Assembly (NCBI RefSeq): GCF_001625215.2
Contig: NC_030385.2
Span: 44,851,598 to 44,915,597 of the forward strand
Source of the DNA: Daucus carota subsp. sativus
Lineage: Eukaryota; Streptophyta; Magnoliopsida; Apiales; Apiaceae
Direction of reading: 5' to 3'
DNA: 64,000 bases
The translations under genes were made by a program, and so were the position numbers. Positions 23,533 to 35,600 of the stretch are shown piece by piece. The notes below the pieces were generated by a model. That model did no database searches. It saw only the letters and a program-made list of their open reading frames with translations, and was not told the DNA's origin. Position 1 is the first letter of the stretch. Every line of letters starts with the position of its first letter.

Positions 23533-26500
23533 TCAGATGGCTAGAGGATTAAGAACTTGTCCAACAAACAGCACAACTCCAGTACTGTCTTCTCGGATGA
23601 TAAAGAGAAAAGGGTGGTCCGCAACAAAGTCAATTGAAAGAGGAGGAACATTGGCTGGAGGCATTGCAACACTGGTACAAGGGGAAGCTTCTGTGCCTTC
23701 TTCATCAATCTGAATGGATGATTTCTGAAGTATGTTTGAAACATATAGCAGCTCATTCCTCTTAGAGTCCATCATCGTATACGTATTAAGTCCTCCCGGA
23801 ATAAAAGGTTCCCTCAATCCAAATTCCTTTAAAGCCTCAGTTGCATCGAATCCAAATGACACTTTAAATTTGGGAACCCGGTACTTGCCACGTACCTCAG
23901 AGAGGTCTGGAATGTCCAGGTGCTCAAGGAATCCTGTCCCCGTGGCAAGTTTATCGACCAATGATGGCAGCCCGTCTTTAGCATCTGGAAGAAGGATGTA
24001 CATGGATATCAGCTGGCATGTATCGTAGGGAAGTTTCAAAACCTTAAACCCGTCACAGACATTAATGAATGCTTGCTTCATGTAGTAGGACATGAAGGAA
24101 ACTTGAACCTTCTCATCATTCAGCAGGTGGAAGTCCAAAGTGTCTGTCATCCAGTCACTGAAAGGAACAGCCCATGATCCTTTGAAATAGATTGCATTGG
24201 CAAACACAATCTTACTTTGCTCGTCGAATTGATCAGGAGGAACAGTGTCCTTAACAAGGCCATTCGTTTTGTTCTGGATCCAGGAGTTCACATTACTGGT
24301 CACGTCGCTTGCCTGTGCACAAAGAACAGGTAACGCAATTACGTACTATGATTTTAAGCAAAGATGGTAACACATTTACCTGAACAAGATATAGATGTAT
24401 ACACATTAAAAGAACAAAAAAAAATACAACCTAATTAAGGAGTAACTTGCGATATAGTGGGCAAAGACAAAGAGAAATCCAGCCTGATTTCATGAATATT
24501 TTATACCTTAATATAAGAGCTGATAGCATTTCAATGACAGTAGAATGGACGGACAATAAATTTTACCAAAGATAAATTCCCAAAGATAATTACCATTCAT
24601 GAGGATTAACATGGCAATCCATTCAAAACCATCCCCATACTCAGTCACTTTTGTGAACTCTCCAAAACCTGACTTTCCAAATCTAATTTTCTCCTGAATC
24701 CAGACTCAAACCCATCTTTTTAATGTGAACAAAACTCACAGTTGTCACAGGACTCCTCGCGCAATCTTTTTTATATGACCTAGTAATTTGTGCTGACTTG
24801 CCCGGATTTTCTAAAACCCTAATTTTCGATCTGAAAATTGTTGTCAGCTGAGGATAGAGGAGATAGGATGAAAGAAATACCTAGCCAAATCAGCAAACCT
24901 GACACCCTAGCATTGAACTGGACAGGTTTTGAACTCTAGATCAGAAATACCTAGCTAGATCAGCAATCCTAACACCATAGCATTGAACTGGAGAGGTTTT
25001 AAACTCGATCTAGATCATGGATTCTAGGAAGAGCAAGCTGCTTAAGAACAGGGACAGGATCCTAGAAACAGATCCTGCACAATGAAATATCTGTTTGCAA
25101 GAGCTCTAGTTTGATAAAAAAAAGTTGGAGGCTAAAGAATATCATTTGTTTCCCAAAAAATTATTCTTTGTTAGAACTTTAAATACTCGTTGGAAGTAAA
25201 GAAAATTTCACTATATATTTTCCCCAATACATATAGACTATGTGCTCCCGAGTTCAGAAAAGAAAAAAGTGGAAAAGTAGTTATTCTCTTTGAAATTAGT
25301 TTTCTTTTTCTTTCCTTCTAAGAATTAACTCTGAACCGGTTCAAGAAACAACACCTTTCTCTTTCTAATCTTTTCTTTCAAATTAAATAAGATCAGTAAC
25401 ATTTAGCAAAAAAAGATAAAAATAAATAAGATCAGTAACATGATAAGTAGGGATGGCAATCGGTCGATCGGTGCGGTTCGGTTGTGACGAAAACCGAATA
25501 GTATTATTCAAAACCAAACCCGAACCAAACCGAATTAAAATCCGAAGTTCAAAATCCATATCCGAACCACCGGTTTTCGGTTGGGTTCGGTTTAAACCGA
25601 AAACCGAAAATTATATAAAAAAATAAAAACTATATCCTTAAACATTTGTATATATCTCTTCTCTGATTCACTTAAAAATTACATGTAAATTATAAAATTG
25701 AATAAAACAATATTTTGAAAGTCAAAATATAGAAATTTCATTTTTTTTAAAAACAGAAAATTATAATACTGAAAATCCTAGCAATTAATTAATTTGTTCT
25801 ATATGACTGATTTAAAATAATGTGTGATGAAAAAAGATTGCAATACAATTATTCTTTCGTTACATATCTTATAATCTCAAAGATGATGACCATTTTTGTA
25901 TAATGTTATATGAATATTATATAGGCATACTATATATTTATAATATCATGTTCGGTTGGGTTTCGGTTTGGTTCGGATTCAAATCGGGTCGGGTTTTGGT
26001 TCGGCTGGCCTAAAAATCAAACCCGAACCAAAACTGATCAATCTATTTTTAAAAATAAAAGCCAAACCCATAACCGTACCATAAAAATCGGGTTTGGTAA
26101 AAATCATATGAATCAATTCGGTCGGATATCCGTCAGTTCGGAAAATTTTGTCATCCTTGATAAGGTATGACGATACATCTTGCAACCTAAGTTGGCGGAC
26201 GTGGAATGAACAATTCATGTTGAACTGTTACATTTTCAATCCAATTGAAATTCATCAGGTAAGACCACATGTATTTAGCCTGAATTTGCACTACAATATA
26301 AGCTATTAGATCACAGAATTGGCATAGATATGATAGCAACTACGATAATCCCTCATTATTGTCTCTATACTAAACATCAAAGACCCAATTCAAGCAAATA
26401 AATCTAATGGCCGCCATCCTTAGATCTAGCAAGCCTGGTACATATTAGTCATAAGTTCTATTTACAAAAACATCTGGAAATGACCAAATCAACTTCACAA

Positions 26501-26999
26501 TTGCGGAATTTATGATATGAAATAGCAGATCTAGAACCAATAAAAACAATCAAACACTGACCTGGTTCCGAAAATCAACAACATGAGACACAACCTTGTA
26601 CACCGAATCCGCCACCTCTCGGAAAAAAGGCTTAAACGATACAGATCTATCAGTCCAGACCCCATTTGCTAATGACAAGCTAGCCGGCCCCTCAAAAACA
26701 TTCTGAACAACGTGAGATGCAAGTGCATTAAGCTCCTGCGTGCTGTCAACTTTGAGGAAGGACAAAAGCTGGTAATTTAATGCGTGCCCTTCCGAACCAG
26801 CCGCAATTAAAGCAAGAACAAGTTGCACCGAAATGGGAGAAAATACAACGTTAGAATGGCTGCCCTTTCGCAGGATGTGCTTTGCGAGGACCAGTGCAAC
26901 ATCTGTTTGGTTCGTGATGATCTTCTCTACATCGTAAATTGGTGTGAATTTTATTGGATTAGTTGATTTTCTTTGCCTCTTCCAAAAAGACTGCTCCAT
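23533..26999 (-). CDS. Serpin S5, intact, N-terminally extended with an atypical hinge
   Basis: Exon 1 26999-26562 (MEQSFWKRQRKS; donor CAG|GTCAG), exon 2 24312-23533 (acceptor ACAG|GCAAGC). 405 residues, open throughout. The upstream in-frame leader lacks an ATG, so the start at 26999 is chosen. Serpin motifs: FSPISVQLVLAL, LANGVW, VFANAIYFKGSW, FVADHPFLFII, GQVLNP. The reactive-centre region GTEASPCTSVAMPPAN then VPPLSIDF is one residue shorter than in S1-S3 and has Pro at P10 and a Pro-rich tip. Inhibitory serpins need small, flexible P12-P9 residues for loop insertion, so S5 may act as a substrate or have a non-inhibitory role. The basic segment KRQRK at residues 7-11 may direct it to the nucleus. 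Intron 2.25 kb with a hAT-like element. Confidence 0.9.
25448..26156. mobile_element. hAT-like element in S5 intron (unit B copy)
   Basis: 709 bp, begins TAGGGATGGCAATCGG and ends TTTTGTCATCC, between ATGATAAG (25440-25447) and TTGATAAG (26157-26164). Same element as 20751-21665 without the nested MITE. Confidence 0.75.
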
Positions 27000-27904
27000 T
27001 TTTGAAAGTCGATGAGAAATGTGGAACCCTAACTCGACCGGGGGATTTGTAGATAGTACTGGACAGCACTCAGTAGTGAGTGCCAAAAATCAATGCAGTG
27101 TTGAGCTGAATTAAGGGTTCAGATTATCCTCGTTGGCAACTTACCAGCCCTTGGATATTCATATGTTAGAGATGGGTATGTCTGAGATTAAAAGTTATTT
27201 TACAGCATATTTTTTTAATAATTTTCAAAGATATGATTTGCTAAAATTCCAAATAAAAACTTCTTTAATGAATTCTTTTTTGAAAATTCAATTGTTAACA
27301 TTTAGCATCCAAAATTTATTAATTTCAGTTTTCTTTAAGATTTCTTCTAAATTTGATTTCATATTGCAAAACAGTTATATTTCTTGTTTTACTTTTAAAT
27401 AACACAAATTTAATATCAAACAAAAATAAAATTGAATTTCATCTTTATATAATCTAGAATTATATTTTAATTTTTAGAAGTAGCAAACTAAAATTTGAAA
27501 ACAAAAACTTAAAAACGATATTTTTACCATACACATATAAAAAATTAAAGATTACATTTATAAAAAATGTGCTCATGATAAAACTCCAGAAAATTATAAA
27601 ATTTTAAATTCTACTTTTAACTCAAAATTATATATATTCTACATAAAATTTAAAATACTCTAAAATAACATATATTCTACATAAAATTTAAAATAATATA
27701 TTTGTTTAATAAATTATTAAACTCATTCGGTCAATAATTTTTTCTCCTCTTAAGCTTTTCAATTTATGATCGAAGTAATTATAATGTCCGGAAAAAAAAA
27801 CTCATCTTTAATCTTTATGAAATAAAAATTTAGAACTGTAAAATTTTCAGGTACATTTTTTACATATAATATATATGTATATATTTAAATCATAAAATAT
27901 AATT

Positions 27905-28215
27905 ATTAGAATAAATAAATATAGATACTTTAACATTTATCAATAAAAAGATTATCTCAAAAAATGAATATGTCTTCTTACTTTCAAATATAATTTATAT
28001 TTAAGAGTAAAAATAAAAATATTTCAAAATTATAAACACCAGTATACCATAATAAATATTTAAAATCTAAACCACCGGGAAATACTTCAAAATAAATATA
28101 TAGACACACGCGCATACTACGATAAATACTGAAAATTTGAGCACCCCAGATCATCGACCATGACAATACTCAGCAGTTAGCAATCAGCAGCACTGAACTG
28201 CGGCTCTTTTGAAAC
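27905..28215. repeat. Second copy of the segment found at the window start
   Basis: Uninterrupted version of positions 1-150 plus 1690-1860. Lies just beyond duplication unit B. No coding content. Confidence 0.6.
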
Positions 28216-28374
28216 GAGCGTGTACTACTAACTAGTCTCAGGTTTGGAGTTGAAATCTGTTTGGGGTGTACGAGGTTGTTCGATCCTGTCTGAAACTCTG
28301 AATGGGCAACTCTAATTTCAATTAATAAAAATGTGTATGAAATATTAAAAAATTATTTTTGTGATTCAGTCGGT

Positions 28375-30097
28375 CATAGGGTCACTTCGGGTTGGGGATC
28401 GCTATAACCGGCCCCGATCCCCGAATCCTAACCCAATCCCCATCCCCGGCCCGATCCTCATCGGGGATTATTTTTCGATCCCCATCCCGGGCCCGATCGG
28501 GATTCGGGGATTTTTAATTTAAACCAAAATTTCTAATTAAATACTTAAATTCATAATTATGATTAGTTTTTAATATGTCTTACCTCATTATTTTAATTTA
28601 TCTTCAATGATTTAATTATGACCTTTTTAATTTTAAGACTTATTTTAATAAAATTAAATATTAACATTTATTTCAATAAATTTGATTATATTAAATAGAT
28701 AATTATAATTATATACTTATATATAATAAGCGTAAGGGAGATAATTTGGTCGCATGGTCCTATGGTCCAAAAGCTTATCATCCGTTGGATCGTATATTGA
28801 ACAAATAAGCACCGTTAGATTAGAACAAAATTAAATTCTGTTCTATAAGGAAACTGACATCTACTTGCATGTTTATAATTCTTTTTCCGAATCCAAAACA
28901 AATTCTGTCTTTCATGTGTTTTTGGTTTTTTTAATCCAAAATAAATATTTCCTACAAATTTTAATTATAGAATCGTATAAATCACACCGTCAAAAAATTA
29001 TTTTTATCCATCGGATCCTATATTGAACAAATAAGCACCGTTAGATTATAACAAAATTAACTTGTGTTCCATAAGACAACTGATATCTACTTACATGTTT
29101 ATAATTCCTTTTCTAAATCCAAAACAAATTCTGTATTTCACGTGTTTATGATTTTTTTAATCCAAAATAAATATTTTCTACCAATTTTATTTGTAAAATC
29201 ATATAAATCGCACCGTCACAAAATTATATTTATCTAATATATTTCAAAATTAATAAGCCCGATTTATGTGAGGAACGAATACAAAAACTTTTTCTTAATC
29301 CAAAGCAAATTCTACCATCTTATTGCATGTTTATGATTCATCTTCTTAATTCAAAACAAATTGTGTTTATCAATTTTAATCTCGATCCATAAAAAATTTT
29401 AGAAAAATATTTAAATCACATTATAATAATTCTAATATAAAATAAATTTATAAATATAATCTAATAGGAGTTGGAGTCAAATATTCTACTTAAAATAATT
29501 TAAAATTTGATAGAAAGAATTTAATACATTGGCATGATACATAAAATTTTAATTTATTATTATTTTTTTTGAATGTTTTAATTTATTATTTATAATTAAA
29601 TTTTTTCACACCATTTAAAATATATTTAAAAAGTTTATAAATAATTAAAAAGCTCCCGTGCCTTGCACGGGCTATAAGCTAGTATATATAATATATAAAC
29701 AAGTGATGACTAAAGTTGCACCTAAAAAGGTATATAAACATATTAATAAATAATTATAATATATATATATATATATATATGTATATAATATAATATAATA
29801 TAATAATCGGGTCGGGGATCGGGCCGACAATCGGGGAAATCGGGTCGGGGATTGGGGATCGGGCCGGGGAAATGTGAAAAACCATACCCGACCCGATCCC
29901 CGATATTTTTTTAAAATCGTCCCCGTTCCCCGGCCCGTACCCGAAAAAATACCCGAATCCCCGCACCATTCGGTGCGGGGATCGGGTCGGGATCGGGCGG
30001 GTCGGGATTAATGCCCATCTCTAGTCTCGGTTGAATGGTGCGGGGATCGGGTCGGGATCGGGCGGGTCGGGATTAATGCCCATCTCTAGTCTCGGTA
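28375..30097. mobile_element. GC-rich hAT-like element interrupted by a Helitron
   Basis: Outer parts (28375-28510 and about 29800-30097) are dense arrays of CGGGGATCGGG and CCCCGATCCC, the subterminal-repeat style of plant hAT non-autonomous elements. The right end TTAATGCCCATCTCTAG with its preceding 50 bp is repeated in tandem (about 29970-30033 and 30034-30097). The centre is occupied by the Helitron at 28710-29682. An (AT)n run lies at about 29758-29780. Exact left end not defined. Confidence 0.5.
28710..29682 (+). mobile_element. Non-autonomous Helitron, copy 2
   Basis: 973 bp. Same 5' end (TATATACTTATATATAATAAG) and same 3' hairpin CCCGTGC-CTT-GCACGGG plus CTAG|T as copy 1. An internal block (ATTGAACAAATAAGCACCGT, 28797 and 29023) occurs twice. 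No protein-coding genes. Confidence 0.87.
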
Positions 30098-30554
30098 CCA
30101 TAATATCGTAAAACAAACCCTGATGAAAATCTAAAACATGGAATTTGGGCTGGTGTGATGATCCCCAATGGGCTTTCGATCTTGTTGCACTAGCAGATTA
30201 CAACCCAAAATTTGAGTTTTGGGCTTTTTATCGCATGTTGAATCATTGGACTGGGCTCAGACTCAGACTGTCAGACAATTCTAGTTATGAACCATGTTAG
30301 AGGAACTATGAATGAATAAATAGGGATGCATCAATGTGAACAATAAACGGGTTTAATTCGAAATCACTCGCCCACTCAGATCATTATTCCCTTTCTTTTC
30401 TGAAATATTTTAGTGAGCTAAGTCACCTTTATGAAAAACAAATACCTAAATAATTCATTCATTTCATATCATATTTAAAAAAATTCTCTCATAAAATAAT
30501 ACTTTAATGAATTTTTATGAGATTTTATTTTAATTCTGTGCAGAATCAAATTTT

Positions 30555-30803
30555 AGGCGCCGTTTGGGTGAACTTAAAATGAGTGCTTCTTGCTTAAAAT
30601 AAATAAGTGGAGTAGAAGTTAGAACCAAGATGAGACTTATAAGTGATTAAAGTGTTTGGGAAATAAGTAGAAGCCCTGAAACAAAAGTTAGCATTCCTAA
30701 CTTTTCATAAGTGCTTCTTGACTTATTACACAAACGGTACGAATAAGTACTGCTAACTTATAATACAGAAGCTGGACTTAAAAGTCCTAAACAAACACAC
30801 ACT
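30555..30803. mobile_element. Possible Harbinger/hAT-like MITE
   Basis: Begins GGCGCCGTTTGGGTGAAC and ends near CTAAACAAACACAC; the interior is rich in AAGTGCTTCTTGACTTAT, similar to the MITE at 36961-37187. Target duplication unclear. Confidence 0.4.
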
Positions 30804-30809
30804 TAATAT

Positions 30810-32322
30810 CACTGGTTAAAATATGTAAATTATTTACTAAAAGTATATATTAAATTTTAAATTAAATATACACCTAAAGTTTGACATGACTTTACTGCTC
30901 AGTTAATACGAATTTGAATGATAAGTCATTCATGAGACTGAGTGAGTAATAAAACCAGGAGAAAACAAGACTATTGGCGTGACCGGGAATGGTAGTGTAA
31001 TGATAAATGATCATGTGCGATTATTACATATATGTTCATTGTGCTTCCCATGAGCAGCATTGTAGACGCCACCTTAACTTTGCACGCGGGTAAGATTGTT
31101 TCCTTCAAACTCTCCTTCACTCTATTAATCATTGCTCTTCAGTCTCTCCCACACTCATAAATTCAACCGAATTATATTCAAATTTTGAAAAATATACGAT
31201 ATATGTCAATAAACAAACATTGAATTCGATACTCGATATAAAAATGTTCACATTCTTTTCAAATATTTTGTCGATTCCGAAACTTTAAACAGCAGCTCAA
31301 ACTCAATTCCTCTCGAGTCTCGAGTGTAAGAATATTGGAACACATAATTATTAATTAGTGCGACAGGATGCAGAGTTTTTTGCCACAGCATGAGAGCAAT
31401 GAATGGGCCAGGGAGTCCTAATCACTATTCAGTCAACACTGCAAGGTTTCTGCTCCCCATGTTAATTCACCTTAAAACCTCACACGCGCAAGCAATCACC
31501 TACTTCTCCTTCTCACACCACCAGACTACCAAAACCCCTGTCAGCGGGATGAATACTAGAATCATGGAGGTTATTCATTCCATCTCGGTTGAGTCGTAAA
31601 ATTAATAATTTCCATATATTTATAAAATGTTTTTCCAAAAATCTAATAAACTTTTTATTTAAATCCGGGTTGATTTTAAATAATTAATATATCATAATTT
31701 CATTATTAGATCATTTTAATTCCCGAATTTACATTTATTAGAACATACACCAACACACTCTTATATTTATTAAAGATATTTCAACTGTATTTATGTAACA
31801 ATTATACTTCTTATTTAAGTGAAAGATACTGATTAATAAAAATTTATGTGCATGCAAGGATTATTATTATTATCAATAGAATTGAAATTAAAATCGGTAA
31901 AAACTTATTATTATTAATACGAACGAATTAGAAAATTCGTATTTTTTAAAGATACCTGATGAAAAGCTTTCCGGTCTTTTAATCAACAGGAATACAGGAT
32001 CTCCAGGGCCACACAAAGGAGAGCCATCAAAATGATCAAATCATACCGCTCCTTAAACCAATCATAAAAGCATCCCACACTCCGCACCATAAGCTCCCAT
32101 GTCCCCCACCCCACTCCACCCCAACCCAACCCTATATCAAATTCACACTCTCTTAAATTCAGTCAGTCACTTGTCGCACTTCGAGACTCGAGTAGCCCTT
32201 CACAAACTCTCTCAAACTTCAATCTCTATCACCACCGTTAAAACGCCCCCTCGAGATGCGTTTCAAATCCCCCACCAACTAAAAAACACATAACAAACCA
32301 CCAAAAATAACACTCCTACGTA
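30810..32322. other. Intergenic region and promoter of the LHTL8-type gene
   Basis: No gene recognised. The CT/CA-rich stretch 32090-32320 is likely the promoter-proximal region or transcribed leader of the transporter gene downstream. A short open frame at 31390-31599 has no family resemblance. Confidence 0.55.
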
Positions 32323-32572
32323 CTCCCTCCGTTTCAATTTACATGTCCACATTTAAAAAAAAAAATTGTTTCATATTACTTGTCCACTTCAACTTTCAAT
32401 GCAAAATCATATTTCCAAAGTCAATTTTACTCCACATATCTCTTGTTTATATTTCCTAGATCAATCTCACTCCACATATTTTGATCATTTAATGCAATTA
32501 ATTTATGAACATCCGTTTTTCTTAAACTGTGTGATTTTTTTAAAGTGGACATCTAATTTGAAACGGAGGGAG
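32323..32572. mobile_element. Stowaway MITE 46 bp upstream of the LHTL8-type start codon
   Basis: CTCCCTCCGTTTCAAATT-type termini (left CTCCCTCCGTTTCAATTTAC; right its complement AATTTGAAACGGAGGGAG), TA on both sides (32321-32322, 32573-32574). 250 bp, palindromic ends, no coding capacity. Its position implies that it lies in the 5' leader or core promoter. Confidence 0.88.
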
Positions 32573-32617
32573 TAGTACACTAGTACTCACTTATTTTATT
32601 ACACAACTATTTGTACC

Positions 32618-35600
32618 ATGAACATGAACACGAGCATGGAAGAGCGGCCCGAGACCGAGCTCATTTCCATCCCGGCAACGCCGCGCGCGTCCACGCCGGA
32701 GATACTGACGCCGTCGGGCCAGCGGTCTCCTAGGATGGGGACTTCGAAGGAGGGGAAATCGTCGTCGGCGTGGACGCCGACGTCGTTTATTTCCCCTCGG
32801 TTTTTGAGTCCCATTGGGACTCCAATGAAACGAGTGCTTGTGAATATGAAAGGGTATTTGGAGGAAATGGGGCATCTCACGAAGCTGAATCCTCAGGATG
32901 CTTGGCTTCCCATCACGGAGTCGCGGAATGGGAATGCGCATTATGCTGCGTTTCATAATCTTAATGCTGGTGTGGGGTTTCAGGCTCTGGTCATTCCTGT
33001 TGCTTTCTCTTTTCTTGGCTGGTAAATACTTACTCCTATCCATGCACTTTCGTTTTCCCTTCTAGTGTTAAATAAGAAACTTAGCTCGACAGTATGTTAA
33101 ATGACAACCGTCGTCATTCTTTGGGGCACAATTTTATCTTCATGTCAAAATTTTGAGATAGGGAGTCGAACCTGAGTCTCCAATAAGTCTAAACTCTGAT
33201 ATCATGTTAATGACCAATTTTCTTAAAATCGTTGAAAAGAGGGTTTAACAGGATTATATCGTTATTCTAACGAGTTCAGAGTGATACAGTACGTATTAAG
33301 TTCAGAGTTCAGAGTGGAAGTATAAAAACATATCAATGCATAATTCGGTAAGTATGTTGATAAGTGCTCGGCTTAATGTCTTAGTTTGTTACTTAACATG
33401 GTATCTGAAATTACGCAAGAGGGTTTTGAGTTCGAGCTATACTTTTGAGGTTTAATTATTACGATATTTTATATTCAATGAACCTGAATTAGACTAGTGT
33501 TTGGATTTTGGAGTAGTGTAGATACAGCTGGTTTTTGTGTTAATCAACTGAACGTTGAGAGATGTGAGCATTGAAAAATGCTGCTGCCAAACTGAAAATT
33601 TTAGCTTAAACTAATTAAGTCACCTTTGTGTATTAATATAATCATGGCCATGATATCTTTTTAATTAAATTAATATTGGTGCGTCTCTTTTCATTTTGAT
33701 GGAAGAGATAAGTAATGTGGGTCTGCCAATCAATGTGGAATACTGTAATACTGGGCTGTTTGCTTTTGGGAATTTATCATGCTTTTGACTGAATGGGGAA
33801 AAGAACAGATCTTGAAGAATATCACTGGATTTTACTTTAGAATATTGTTCTAGTTTCTTTATTTAGCTTTTGCTTTTACAGACTATTTAAATTATGCTGG
33901 GTGAAATGCATCAGGTTTTGTTTCAGATTGGGGCCTGATGTTCATTAATGAATAATTTCGGAAAATAGGATAGTTGGTAATTGCTTTATGATTGATTGTT
34001 TTGATCAATTATAACTGGTATTGGGACAGGAAGTCAGATTTATCATTTTATGTGGCAGAGTAAGAATCCAATGCTTAAATAGGAAATTTTGGTTATAGGA
34101 GTATAAATTATCATGCAGAACTTGTCTTTCTTTTTTTGTATATCAGTGTTAAAAAAACAACCTAAATCAATTCTGAACTTGGTTGTGTTCTTCAAAAATA
34201 GTAGTATCATGAGAATGGTCGAGAGGGAAGAGAGAAGAATGACTTTCGTAGACAATAATGTTTTATGTGTGAAGAAAAAATGGAATTTTTAAAAGTAGCT
34301 CTGATATCTCTACCCAGTGAGCTGGAGTATTGAAAATAAAAATTATAGTAAATGAGGCTTCAATTATATGTTTCTGCTAATTGTAGTAGTTTCTTCTAAT
34401 TGTAGCAATGATAATGCTGCTTCTATCTATATTGTCACTGGTTACGGTATGTTAAAACTATTTCTTATAGGGATCGATTGATTGTGTACTCTTTCATTGT
34501 GGCACTTGCCATCTGACAGAAGTGATGAGGAACTACCAGGAGCCAAATTTGCACACAGATGAATTCTGAAGTAGATATTTTCAGTTCCTGATATAGTTGA
34601 ATGGTGTGGACTTGTTTCAGAGATAGAAAATGGCATCATGACTAATAGTATTACCTGAATCTTGTATCTACTATCTAGCTAGCTTTCTAAGAACGAAAGC
34701 AATTTCCATTATTGCAAGAGCTTCAGAGAACACGATTATACATTTAGTCATTCTAGCTTCCTATCTCATCCAATAAACTTATAGTTTGGTTGTAATTCTA
34801 TGTGCTCAGGAGCTGGGGAATAATTTCATTAACCATAGCCTACATATGGCAACTGTACACACTTTGGATTCTTGTTCAGCTACATGAAGCAGTTCCTGGG
34901 AAAAGATACAACAGATATGTCGAGCTTGCACAAGCAGCATTTGGTGAGAGTAATAAGTAGATAAAATCTCGTTTAAAAAACAGTTTAATGGTGATCTATA
35001 GTTACTTAATGCAGTCTCCTGCTCATTCATACATCTCAACCTACCTAACATGAAATGATCAGAAATATAGAAAGATAGAGAATAGCATGGATACCAATCT
35101 TGTTGAGTGAAATTCTTTACCGGCGATCTGTCAATTTGTATATGGTATATTCATAGGTTAACTCTTCTTTTTCAGGAGAAAGATTAGGTGTTTGGCTTGC
35201 CCTCTTTCCAACTGTGTACTTATCAGCAGGGACTGCAACAGCTTTGATTCTTATAGGCGGGGAGACCATGAAGTTATTCTTCCAGATTGTTTGCGGGCCT
35301 CTTTGTTCATCTAATCCATTAACAACAGTTGAATGGTATCTGGTGTTTACTTCACTGTGCATTGTTTTATCCCAGCTTCCAAATCTCAACTCGATTGCAG
35401 GACTTTCTCTCATTGGGGCTATTACAGCCATCACTTACTCGACTATGGTGTGGGTTCTCTCTGTCAGCCAACCAAGGCCACCATCAATTTCTTATGAACC
35501 GCTTTCATTTCCTACGGTCTCTGCTTCTCTCTTTTCTGTTTTAAATGCTCTAGGTATAGTGGCATTTGCTTTCAGAGGCCATAATTTAGCCCTGGAGATT

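Larger units (their letters stand above)
23316..27630. repeat. Tandem duplication unit B (carries serpin S5)
   Basis: Partner of unit A. It contains the complete S5 gene, the shared intronic hAT-like element and the shared promoter, but lacks the two MITEs found only in A. Ends are approximate. Confidence 0.9.

Noticed and set aside
26999-27086. Longer N-terminus for serpins S4 and S5 reading MALTTECCPV
   Set aside because: The first codon of that leader is TTG, not ATG; the first ATG gives MEQSF at 22506 and 26999.
32591-33043. 150-residue reading frame on the minus strand
   Set aside because: It is antisense to the highly conserved first exon of the LHTL8-type gene, Arg/Pro-rich by codon shadow, and has no family match.
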